A stretch of 6,518 nt of DNA from Solirubrobacteraceae bacterium (GCA_025455895.1 JALOLQ010000088.1:1-6518), one strand, 5' to 3'; numbered from the stretch's first letter, positions 1 to 5,602 are shown. Notes: generated by a model not told the origin, from the letters alone. Made by a program: numbers and translations.

Positions 1-1
1 G

Positions 2-433
2 CAGGTGGAGATCGAGGGCGTCCTCGTCGTCGCGAAGAACGACGCCGGCGAGCTCGAGGTGCAGAAGGTCACCGACCACAGCACCCGCTCGGGGCTCGGC
101 TGGGGCGTGGTCGGCGGGGTCGTGCTCGGCGTCCTCTTCCCGCCGTCGGTCCTCGGCAGCGCCGCGGTGCTCGGGGCGGCCGGTGCCGTGGCCGGCAAGC
201 TCCGCGCGCGGCACCATCGCAACGAGCTCGCCGACGAGCTGAACGACGCGATCGAGCCCGGTCACTCCGGCATCCTCGCGCTCGTGTCCGACCCCGGCGT
301 GCTGGAGATCCGCAAGGCGCTGGACAAGGCCGACGGCATCGTGGAGAAGGCCGTCGACAAGGTCGCGGCCGACGAGATGAAGGCCGCGGCCAAGGAGGCC
401 GAGCAGGCCGACGAGGCGTCCTCCGGCAGCTGA
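2..433 (+). CDS. DUF1269-type membrane protein, 5' partial
   Basis: The reading frame is open at the left edge (CAG codon at 2-4), so the gene most likely starts upstream. The GTG at 5 has no visible ribosome binding site and would give an abnormally short N-terminus for this family. The visible part opens with a short beta-like stretch (EGVLVVAKNDAGELEVQKVTD). A Gly/Ala-rich hydrophobic segment follows (about residues 30-66 from the GTG), consistent with a glycine-zipper membrane hairpin. Next come a charged helix (NELADELNDAIEPG) and the strand SGILALVSD. The tail is Lys/Glu/Ala-rich and helical. This order is typical of DUF1269, a family of small membrane-associated proteins of unknown function common in actinobacteria. 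I assign the family from the pattern only. It ends 90 bases before the convergent tRNA-Ser gene, with a strong hairpin between. Confidence 0.72.
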   Translation, partial: QVEIEGVLVVAKNDAGELEVQKVTDHSTRSGLGWGVVGGVVLGVLFPPSVLGSAAVLGAAGAVAGKLRARHHRNELADELNDAIEPGHSGILALVSDPGVLEIRKALDKADGIVEKAVDKVAADEMKAAAKEAEQADEASSGS

Positions 434-447
434 CCCGTCGCTCCCGG

Positions 448-497
448 GCGTCGGCGCGATCCCACCGGGCAGGCCCTGGCCGGGATCGTGCCGGCGC
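448..497 (+). terminator. Candidate U-less hairpin terminator after the DUF1269-type gene
   Basis: The arms 448-463 and 482-497 pair over 16 bp around an 18-base loop, starting 14 bases after the stop codon. Two of the pairs are G-U in plus-strand RNA (456:489 and 451:494). In minus-strand RNA these would be A-C mismatches, so the structure favours the transcript of the upstream gene. No T-run follows, so it is not a classic intrinsic terminator. U-less hairpins may terminate or stabilise 3' ends in high-GC bacteria. It could also shield the tRNA gene from read-through. The function is inferred. Confidence 0.5.
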
Positions 498-513
498 ACC
501 GGTGGCCTGCCCG
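466..513. repeat. Inverted repeat, alternative or pseudoknot partner of the 448-497 hairpin
   Basis: The 10-base arms 466-475 and 504-513 (core GGGCAGGCC and GGCCTGCCC) are perfectly complementary. The left arm lies inside the loop of the 448-497 hairpin and the right arm lies just beyond it. The two stems can therefore form together only as an H-type pseudoknot; otherwise they are alternatives. It sits between convergent transcription units and is perfectly symmetric, so it could also serve the minus-strand tRNA transcript as a 3' structure. No function is established. Confidence 0.4.
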
Positions 514-522
514 CCGCCTCGA

Positions 523-612
523 CGGAGAGGGAGGGATTCGAACCCTCGAACGAGGTTGACCCCCGTTACTCCCTTAGCAGGGGAGCGCCTTCAGCCGCTC
601 GGCCACCTCTCC
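523..612 (-). tRNA. tRNA-Ser(GCU)
   Basis: Read on the minus strand, this is a 90-nt class II tRNA. The acceptor stem GGAGAGG pairs with CCTCTCC (524-530), and discriminator G is encoded at 523. The anticodon arm is CTCCC / CTGCTAA / GGGAG (569-585), with anticodon GCT at 578-576. A long variable arm follows, as expected for serine. The T-arm is GAGGG-TTCGAAT-CCCTC (531-547). The tRNA reads AGC and AGU codons. The 3' CCA is not encoded (CGA/T-type sequence follows), so it must be added by the nucleotidyltransferase. A TACACT box 13 bases upstream is a plausible -10 element. Confidence 0.95.
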
Positions 613-615
613 AAG

Positions 616-641
616 GCAGGCGCGGAGTGTAGCCCGCCTGC
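616..641. repeat. Inverted repeat GCAGGCG-N12-CGCCTGC
   Basis: The perfect 7-bp arms 616-622 and 635-641 are separated by 12 bases. The spacer contains the putative tRNA-Ser -10 box. It lies about 60 bases upstream of the putative -10 of the agmatine operon. It could be a protein-binding palindrome acting on either unit, or chance in GC-rich DNA. Confidence 0.3.
626..631 (-). promoter_or_regulatory. Possible -10 box (TACACT) of tRNA-Ser(GCU)
   Basis: On the minus strand TACACT fits TANNNT and lies 13 bases upstream of the mature tRNA 5' end, which would put transcription start about 6 bases before it. I find no convincing -35 box at 16-18 bp spacing. It lies in the loop of the 616-641 inverted repeat. 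Confidence 0.35.
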
Positions 642-682
642 ACACAACTACGCACGTGAACCCCCGGTGACCTGCGGTGGCG

Positions 683-698
683 GATCCGGGCGATCCGG
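683..698 (+). repeat. Short direct repeat GATCCGG x2 abutting the operon promoter
   Basis: GATCCGG occurs at 683-689 and 692-698, a 9-bp step. The first copy is part of the perfect 8-bp palindrome CGGATCCG (681-688). The pair fills the region just upstream of the putative -10 box at 701, where a regulator or RNA polymerase would bind. No regulator gene is adjacent. It may be an operator or chance repetition. Confidence 0.3.
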
Positions 699-700
699 CG

Positions 701-706
701 TAGCGT
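701..706 (+). promoter_or_regulatory. Putative -10 box (TAGCGT) of the agmatine operon
   Basis: TAGCGT fits TANNNT and would start transcription near 713, giving an mRNA leader of about 28 bases before the GTG at 741. The flanking GCG-TAG-N-N-TG pattern recurs at other candidate promoters in this window (4411 and, as GCA-TAG, 5647). No clear -35 box is seen. Two GATCCGG copies (683-689 and 692-698) lie directly upstream. Confidence 0.45.
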
Positions 707-728
707 GAAGGGCACCTGCCCCACCCAT

Positions 729-734
729 GAGGAG
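729..734 (+). promoter_or_regulatory. Ribosome binding site GAGGAG deciding the GTG 741 start
   Basis: GAGGAG lies 6 bases upstream of the GTG at 741. The upstream in-frame GTG at 705 has no such site and overlaps the putative -10 box, so it would probably precede the mRNA start. This fixes the carbamoyltransferase start at 741. Confidence 0.75.
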
Positions 735-740
735 ACCACC

Positions 741-1799
741 GTGGCGGACCGCCAGTACGACCCCGGCAAGGACTTCATCGACACGCAGGATCACTCGCGC
801 GAGGAGCTCGCCGGGCTGCTCGACCTGATCGCCCTGCTGAAGGACGCCGATCAGGACGGCGCCTGCCCCGAGCTGCTGAAGGACGTCTCGCTCGGGATGA
901 TCTTCGAGGAGCCCTCGACCCGCACCCGCGTCTCGTTCGAGGTCGCGATGGTGAAGCTCGGCGGCCACGCGCTGTACCTGCGCCCCGGCGAGATCCACAT
1001 GGGCGTGCGCGAGTCGCTCTACGACACGGCGAAGGTCCTCTCGCGGATGGTGGACGTGATCGAGGCGCGCACGCTGAAGCACGAGACGTGCGTCGAGCTC
1101 GCGCGCTGGTCGGACGTCCCGGTGATCAACGGCCTCACCGACCTCAACCACCCGACCCAGGCGATCTGCGACGTCTTCACGATGCGCGAGAAGCTCGGCG
1201 AGCTCGCCGGGCGCACGTGCGTCTTCGTCGGCGACCGCACGAACGTCTGCTCCTCGACGATGTGGATCACCACGATGTTCGGGATGCATTTCGTGCACGC
1301 CGCGCCGCCGGCCTACCAGGCGCCGGCGGAGTGGGTGGCGATCGCCGAGGAGAACGTCGCGCGCTACGGCGGCTCGGTCACCGTGACCGACGACGTCGCC
1401 GGCGCGGTGGCGAACGCCGACGTCATCTACACCGACCTGTGGTGGTGGGTCGACCAGGAGGACGAGATCCCCGAGCGCCGCGCGGCGTTCATGCCCGACT
1501 ACCAGGTCACCCCGGAGCTCATGGCGAAGGCGCCCGAGCACGCGATCTTCATGCACTGCCTGCCGGCCTCGCGCGGTGTCGAGGTGACCGACGCGGTGAT
1601 CGACTCGCCGCAGTCGGTCGTCTTCGACCAGGCGGAGAACCGCCTGCACGCCGAGAAGGGGATCCTCGTGTGGCGCACGTACCCGCGGATCGCCCACGTC
1701 TCCGACGAGCTCAAGGCCTACCACCGCGGCAAGGTCGAATCGTTCCTGGCGACGGCGCACTGGGACCGCCGGTACCCGCCGCCCGCGCCGCTGGCGTGA
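741..1799 (+). CDS. ptcA: Putrescine carbamoyltransferase
   Basis: This cytosolic enzyme converts N-carbamoylputrescine and phosphate to putrescine and carbamoyl phosphate, the second step of the agmatine deiminase route. The 352-aa product has the full aspartate/ornithine transcarbamylase architecture. The carbamoyl-phosphate motif STRTR is at 59-63, HPTQ at 137-140 (followed by AICDVFTM), DRTNVCSS near 166-172, and HCLPASRG at 272-279. From memory, the body matches Enterococcus PTC closely (SLGMIF, VLSRMVD, PVINGLTD, YTDLW, FMHCLPA, DQAENRL). The SMG loop that binds ornithine in ornithine carbamoyltransferase is absent; YTDLWWWVD (230-238) stands in the place of YTDVWYGLY of known PTCs. The C-terminal helix plus a Pro-rich tail exceeds the OTC length, and PTCs carry such an extra helix. 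The start is GTG 741, chosen from its Shine-Dalgarno site. It is first in an operon with the permease (26-base gap) and agmatine deiminase. In lactic acid bacteria this gene is called aguB. The alternative, a catabolic OTC, is less likely given the neighbours. Confidence 0.88.
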   Translation: MADRQYDPGKDFIDTQDHSREELAGLLDLIALLKDADQDGACPELLKDVSLGMIFEEPSTRTRVSFEVAMVKLGGHALYLRPGEIHMGVRESLYDTAKVLSRMVDVIEARTLKHETCVELARWSDVPVINGLTDLNHPTQAICDVFTMREKLGELAGRTCVFVGDRTNVCSSTMWITTMFGMHFVHAAPPAYQAPAEWVAIAEENVARYGGSVTVTDDVAGAVANADVIYTDLWWWVDQEDEIPERRAAFMPDYQVTPELMAKAPEHAIFMHCLPASRGVEVTDAVIDSPQSVVFDQAENRLHAEKGILVWRTYPRIAHVSDELKAYHRGKVESFLATAHWDRRYPPPAPLA

Positions 1800-1812
1800 C
1801 ACCCGCAGCCTG

Positions 1813-1820
1813 AGGAGGTG
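1813..1820 (+). promoter_or_regulatory. Perfect Shine-Dalgarno AGGAGGTG of the permease gene
   Basis: This full anti-16S match lies 5 bases before the ATG at 1826, in the 26-base gap after the carbamoyltransferase stop. It is the strongest ribosome binding site in the window, suggesting independent and efficient translation initiation of the permease. Confidence 0.85.
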
Positions 1821-1825
1821 CGCAG

Positions 1826-3322
1826 ATGAGCGCCCACGCAGCCCCCGTGACCACCCCGACCACCCCCACCACCACGGGTGATGCGGGCGGTGCACCGGCC
1901 GCCCGCCGGCGCGTGCTCGGCCTGCGCGACGCCACGCTGTTCACCGTCTCGGCGATCGTCGTCGTCGACACGCTCACCGCCTCGGCGGCGATCGGCGTGC
2001 AGACGATCGGCTGGTGGATCCTGGCGATCGTCCTCTTCCTCGTGCCGAGCGCGATGATCACCGCCGAGCTCGGCACCGCCTACCCCGATCAGGGCGGCAT
2101 CTACTCGTGGGTCAAGCGCGCCTTCGGCGAGCGCTGGGCCTCGCGCACGACCTACTGGTACTACGTGAACGTCGCGCTCTGGATGCCGTCGGTGTTCCTG
2201 CTCTTCACCGGGATCTTCTCGGCGCTGTTCGTCGAGGACTGGGCCGTCTGGGAGGACGGCAAGTGGTTCCAGATCGGCCTCGCGATCGTGCTCACCTGGC
2301 TCGTCGTGTGGGTCGGGATCCTCACGCTCGACATCGGCAAGTGGTTCAACAACCTCGGCGCGATCCTCAAGGCCGTGATCATCCTCGCGCTCGGCGTCGG
2401 CGGCATCGTCGTCGCCGTCGACGAGGGCACCGCGAACACGATCACCGTCTCCGAGGCGATCCCGTCGCTCGGCGACACGAAGACCTACCTGCCGGTGATC
2501 ATCTTCATGATGCTCGGCTTCGAGCTGATCTCCTCGCTCTCCGAGGAGGTCAAGGAGCCCGAGCGGATCATCCCGCGGACGATCTTCACCGCGGGCGCGA
2601 TCCTCGCGTTCCTCTACATGTTCGCGACGATCGGCATCCTGCTCGCGCTGCCGCTCGAGGAGCTCGGCCTCGTCGAGGGCCTCGTGGACACGTTCGAGGC
2701 GATCTTCGGCACGAGCGGGTTCGGCGAGGTGCTCGTCTACGCGCTCGGCATCGCGGCGATGTACACGTTCTTCACGAACATGACGACCTGGTCGATGGGC
2801 GCCAACCGCTCCGCCCAGGAGGCCGCCGCGTCCGGCGAGCTGCCCGAGCTGCTCGGCCGCGAGCACCCGGTGCGCCGCACGCCGGTCGGCGCGTACCTCG
2901 TCAGCGGCGCGGTCGCCACCGCGGTGCTGCTGTTCGCGGCGATCTTCGTCGAGTCCCAGGACGATCTCTTCTACGCGATCTTCTCCGCGTCGGCGGTCGT
3001 CTTCCTCATGCCCTACCTGCTGCTGTTCCCCGCCGTCTGGGTGCTGCGCCGCAAGGACCCGCAGACCCCGCGCCCCTACCGCGTCCCCGGGGGCACGGGC
3101 GTGCTCGCGGCGATGTCCGCGGTGACGACGGTGATCATCGCGGCGACGCTGCTGCTCTTCCTGTGGCCGGAGATCCCGGACGCGCCGGAGGCGTGGTCGT
3201 TCACCGGGCCGCTGCTGGCGATCGTCGGCGTGACGCTGGTCGTGGGTGAGATCATCGTCGCCCGCCAGATGCGCCGGATGAAGGCGGCCGGCCGGCTCGG
3301 AAAGGGCGACGACACGACGTGA
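1826..3322 (+). CDS. APC-family permease, probable agmatine/putrescine antiporter (AguD-like)
   Basis: This 498-aa integral membrane protein belongs to the amino acid-polyamine-organocation superfamily. I count about 12 hydrophobic segments, near residues 38-57, 62-82, 108-135, 148-168, 178-198, 222-238, 252-275, 302-322, 356-374, 382-405, 424-446 and 457-478. Family signatures are visible: ELGTAYPDQGGIYSWVKRAFG-like sequence after TM2 (81-101), and the TM6 exit motif GFELISSLSEEVKEPERIIP (231-250). The first 28 residues are a Thr/Pro/Ala-rich, probably disordered tail encoded by repeated ACC codons. The substrate cannot be read from sequence. Its place between the carbamoyltransferase and deiminase genes, as in the aguB-aguD-aguA order of lactic acid bacteria, suggests agmatine uptake, possibly coupled to putrescine export. 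Alternatives are another polyamine or an amino acid such as glutamate/GABA. The ATG has a perfect ribosome binding site. The stop overlaps the next start by 4 bases (GTGA). Confidence 0.82.
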   Translation: MSAHAAPVTTPTTPTTTGDAGGAPAARRRVLGLRDATLFTVSAIVVVDTLTASAAIGVQTIGWWILAIVLFLVPSAMITAELGTAYPDQGGIYSWVKRAFGERWASRTTYWYYVNVALWMPSVFLLFTGIFSALFVEDWAVWEDGKWFQIGLAIVLTWLVVWVGILTLDIGKWFNNLGAILKAVIILALGVGGIVVAVDEGTANTITVSEAIPSLGDTKTYLPVIIFMMLGFELISSLSEEVKEPERIIPRTIFTAGAILAFLYMFATIGILLALPLEELGLVEGLVDTFEAIFGTSGFGEVLVYALGIAAMYTFFTNMTTWSMGANRSAQEAAASGELPELLGREHPVRRTPVGAYLVSGAVATAVLLFAAIFVESQDDLFYAIFSASAVVFLMPYLLLFPAVWVLRRKDPQTPRPYRVPGGTGVLAAMSAVTTVIIAATLLLFLWPEIPDAPEAWSFTGPLLAIVGVTLVVGEIIVARQMRRMKAAGRLGKGDDTT

Positions 3323-4413
3323 GCACGACCTACGACTCCACCCCCGCCGCGGACGGCTTCCGGATGCCGGGCGAGTTCGAGCCGCACGAGGGCTGCTGGA
3401 TGATCTGGCCCGAGCGGCCGGACAACTGGCGGCTCGGCGGCAAGCCCGCGCAGGAGGCCTTCGCGGCGGTGGCCGCGGCGATCCACCCGAGCGACCCGGT
3501 GACGATGGCGGTCTCCGCCGCCCAGTTCGAGCACGCGCGGGGCGTCCTGCCGGCCGGGGTGCGCGTCGTCGAGATGACGACCGACGACTCGTGGATGCGC
3601 GACGTCGGCCCGTCGTTCGTCGTCAACGGCGCCGGCGAGCGCCGCGGGGTGGACTGGGTGTTCAACGCCTGGGGCGGGATGGAGGGCGGGCTCTACTGGC
3701 CCTGGGACAGCGACGACCTCGTCGCGCGCAAGGTGCTCGAGATCGAGGCCGCGGGCCGCTACCGCGCGCCGATCGTGCTCGAGGGCGGCTCGATCCACGT
3801 CGACGGCGAGGGCACCGTCCTCACCACCGAGGAGTGCCTGCTGAACCACAACCGCAACCCGTCGCTCTCGCGCGAGCGGATCGAGGAGACGCTGTGCGCG
3901 TTCCTCGGCGCGGAGAAGGTGCTGTGGCTCGGCGCGGGCTCGTTCAACGACGAGACCGACGGCCACGTGGACAACCTCTGCTGCTTCGTGCGCCCCGGTG
4001 TCGTCGCGCTGCACTGGACCGACGACCCGGCCGATCCCCAGCACGCGATCTCGGTCGACGCGCTCGCGCGCCTGGAGGGCATGACCGACGCGCGCGGGCG
4101 CTCGCTGGAGGTGCACAAGCTCCCGATGCCGGGCCCGCTGCTCATCAGCGAGGAGGAGTCGCGCGGGGTCGACCAGATCGAGGGCACGATGCCGCGGCTC
4201 CCGGGCGACCGGCTCGCCGGCTCGTACGCGAACTTCTACATCGGGACCTCGCGGGTCGTGTACCCGCTGCTCGACGAGCGCACCGACGACGACGCCGGCG
4301 CGATCCTCGAGGGGCTCTTCCCGGGGCGCGAGGTGGTGGGCGTGCCCGGGCGCGAGATCCTGCTCGGCGGCGGGAACGTCCACTGCATCACGCAGCAGGT
4401 GCCGCGGGCGTAG
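3319..4413 (+). CDS. aguA: Agmatine deiminase
   Basis: This cytosolic enzyme hydrolyses agmatine to N-carbamoylputrescine and ammonia. The 364-aa product has the usual length for the guanidino-modifying (pentein) family. The active-site landmarks are all present. DDSWMRDVGP is at 89-98 with Asp95; LEGGSIHVDGEGT is at 154-166 with Glu155. NHNRNPSLSR (176-185) matches the family's NRNPxLS stretch. NDETDGHVDN is at 210-219 with His216 and Asp218. The C-terminal GGGNVHCITQQ (350-360) carries the catalytic cysteine, Cys356. Nothing essential appears lost. The GTG start overlaps the permease stop as GTGA, a layout typical of translational coupling; only a weak purine run (GGAAAGGG, about 12 bases away) could act as a ribosome binding site. 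Peptidyl-arginine deiminases of the same fold are the alternative, but the cysteine motif and operon partners favour agmatine. Confidence 0.95.
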   Translation: MSTTYDSTPAADGFRMPGEFEPHEGCWMIWPERPDNWRLGGKPAQEAFAAVAAAIHPSDPVTMAVSAAQFEHARGVLPAGVRVVEMTTDDSWMRDVGPSFVVNGAGERRGVDWVFNAWGGMEGGLYWPWDSDDLVARKVLEIEAAGRYRAPIVLEGGSIHVDGEGTVLTTEECLLNHNRNPSLSRERIEETLCAFLGAEKVLWLGAGSFNDETDGHVDNLCCFVRPGVVALHWTDDPADPQHAISVDALARLEGMTDARGRSLEVHKLPMPGPLLISEEESRGVDQIEGTMPRLPGDRLAGSYANFYIGTSRVVYPLLDERTDDDAGAILEGLFPGREVVGVPGREILLGGGNVHCITQQVPRA

Positions 4414-4416
4414 GGT
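4411..4416 (+). promoter_or_regulatory. Possible -10 box (TAGGGT) containing the aguA stop codon
   Basis: The first three bases are the TAG stop of aguA. TAGGGT fits TANNNT, sits in the GCG-TAG-N-N-TG context shared with other candidate promoters here, and is 7 bases from the GTG at 4424. That distance would place transcription start at or next to the start codon (leaderless). The same bases AGGGTG could instead be a weak ribosome binding site with a 6-base spacer, so the two readings compete. Confidence 0.35.
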
Positions 4417-4423
4417 GGGCGCC

Positions 4424-5104
4424 GTGGAGGCGCCGGAGCTGCTCGAGCGGGTGGTCGCCCACGCGGGCGGCGCGGAGCGCTGGGCGGCGCTCGAGCGGAT
4501 CCATGCGCGCGTGCGGATCTCCGGGCTCGCGTTCCGGGCGGCGGGCAAGGCCCGCGAGGCGGCCGAGCAGGAGCTCGTGGTCTCGGTCCGCGAACCGCGC
4601 GTGGAGATCCGGTCGCTCTCGGCGCCCGGCTGGGAGCACGTGTACACGGGCGATGCGGTGCCGGCACGGCGCCGGCCGTGGCCCGGGCGCTGGAGTGACG
4701 CGCAGGCCGCGCTCTTCACCGGCTACGCGAGCTGGCACTACCTCACCTTCCCGGTGCGCCTGCGCGAGCCGGGCGTGCGCGCCGAGGCGCTCGGCGAGCA
4801 CGTGATCGAGGGCGAGCGGCTGCACGGCCTGCGCGTGCGGTTCGCCCCGGGCACGCCGGCGCACGCGCCCGAGCAGCGCTTCTGGTTCACCGAGGACGGC
4901 GCGCTGCGCCGCAACGACTACCTGGCCCGCATGGTCGGGCCGTTCGCGCACGCCGCGAACGTGTGCGAGCGCGAGGGCACCGTCGACGCGATCACGCTCC
5001 CGGACCGCCGCCGGGTCACGCCGCAGCTCCCGGGCCGCCGCCGCGCGCCCGGCCCGCTGCTCGTCGGGATCGCGTTCGACCTGCTCGCGGCCGAGCCGCG
5101 CTGA
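4424..5104 (+). CDS. Uncharacterised protein, suspected LolA/LppX-like fold
   Basis: I do not recognise a named function. The 226-aa product has no signal peptide, no lipobox and no membrane segment, so it is probably cytosolic as predicted. It begins with a short helix and AHAGGAERWAALERI (12-26). Alternating beta-strand-like segments with many Arg and aromatic residues follow: RVRISGL, ELVVSVREPRVEIR, FTGYASWHYLTFPV (98-111), LHGLRVRF, PEQRFWFTEDGALRRNDY (149-166), and RRRVTPQL. The W-x-x-L start, the YAxWxYLTxP segment and the QxFWFxxDGxLRRxDY strand recall a family of unnamed bacterial proteins that I associate with the LolA/LppX lipoprotein-carrier fold. That link is from memory. The start at GTG 4424 is preferred over GTG 4415 because AGGGTG or a TAGGGT -10 box sits at proper distance. 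It lies 10 bases after aguA, where carbamate kinase sits in lactic acid bacteria, but bears no resemblance to a kinase. Confidence 0.7.
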   Translation: MEAPELLERVVAHAGGAERWAALERIHARVRISGLAFRAAGKAREAAEQELVVSVREPRVEIRSLSAPGWEHVYTGDAVPARRRPWPGRWSDAQAALFTGYASWHYLTFPVRLREPGVRAEALGEHVIEGERLHGLRVRFAPGTPAHAPEQRFWFTEDGALRRNDYLARMVGPFAHAANVCEREGTVDAITLPDRRRVTPQLPGRRRAPGPLLVGIAFDLLAAEPR

Positions 5105-5596
5105 TCAGGTCTGCTCGCTCTCGCCGCCCTCGGAGGCGAGCGCCTGCTCGATCCGCTCGCGCGGCTTGCGGATGTCGTCGGAGTCCGCGGCGAGCTTCGC
5201 CACCGCCGCCGCGGCGGTCTTCGCGTTCCCGGCCTCGGCGGCCGAGGCGATCGAGTTGAGGTCCCGCGCCCCCTGGTTCAGCGCGGCCTCGAGCGCGTCC
5301 TGGTCCTTCTGGATCGCCTCGTCGTCCGGCGGCTCGAGCTCGCCGACCGAGGTCGCCGCCGTCGTCGTGCGCGTCGCGAGGTCCTTGAACTGCGCGGCGA
5401 GGTCCGCGTCGCTCTTGCCCTTGGCGTTCACGATCGCGTCGCCGACCTCCTGGCCGAGCGTCTTGATCTCCTCGTTCACCGGCTGGAAGGCCTCCTGGTA
5501 TTCGGCCTTGGTGGGCGCGGAGTCCCCGCCGCCGCAGGCGACGAGGCCGATCGCCGCGGCGAGGGCGGCGAGAAGGACGAGAGCGGTGCGGCGCAT
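5105..5596 (-). CDS. Small predicted lipoprotein with helical domain
   Basis: The 163-aa product starts with a lipoprotein signal peptide: MRRT, a hydrophobic core, then the lipobox L18-V19-A20-C21 followed by GGG. After lipidation of Cys21 it would be anchored on the outer face of the cytoplasmic membrane. The rest is Ala/Asp/Glu/Lys-rich and almost wholly helical, with heptad-like spacing (KAEYQEAFQPVNEEI, ALNQGARDLNSIASAAEAG), suggesting a coiled-coil or helical bundle. The element ELEPPDDEA (about residues 88-96) separates two helical halves. No enzymatic motif is visible; the function is unknown. The start is fixed by AGGAGGAG 6 bases upstream and by the signal peptide. Longer in-frame starts beyond 5596 run through the neighbouring promoter and gene. 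Its TGA abuts the stop of the convergent gene, forming TGATCA. Confidence 0.85.
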   Translation of the reverse strand: MRRTALVLLAALAAAIGLVACGGGDSAPTKAEYQEAFQPVNEEIKTLGQEVGDAIVNAKGKSDADLAAQFKDLATRTTTAATSVGELEPPDDEAIQKDQDALEAALNQGARDLNSIASAAEAGNAKTAAAAVAKLAADSDDIRKPRERIEQALASEGGESEQT

Positions 5597-5602
5597 GCGG
5601 GG

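Noticed and set aside
502..708. 68-codon plus-strand open frame over the tRNA
   Set aside because: It runs antisense through tRNA-Ser(GCU), and no ribosome binding site or family is visible.
705..740. GTG 705 as start of the carbamoyltransferase
   Set aside because: It overlaps the putative -10 box, lacks a ribosome binding site, and adds 12 residues not expected in the family. GTG 741 has GAGGAG at 6 bases.
741..1799. Ornithine carbamoyltransferase (argF/arcB)
   Set aside because: The SMG ornithine loop is absent, the YTDLW segment and longer C-terminus fit PTC, and the operon partners are agmatine genes.
648..1895. Long minus-strand open frame opposite the carbamoyltransferase gene
   Set aside because: The product is Arg/His/Val-rich low-complexity sequence typical of antisense frames in high-GC DNA; the plus strand encodes a clear conserved enzyme.
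1718..2866. Long minus-strand open frame opposite the permease gene
   Set aside because: It is Asp/Glu/Arg/His-rich with no recognisable domain; it is the shadow of a 12-TM permease.
4415..4423. GTG 4415 as start of the 226-aa gene
   Set aside because: No ribosome binding site at proper distance; GTG 4424 fits either AGGGTG or a leaderless start.
3076..4719. 547-codon minus-strand open frame opposite aguA
   Set aside because: It spans three plus-strand genes, has compositionally biased sequence and has no family match. Length alone is not evidence at this GC content.
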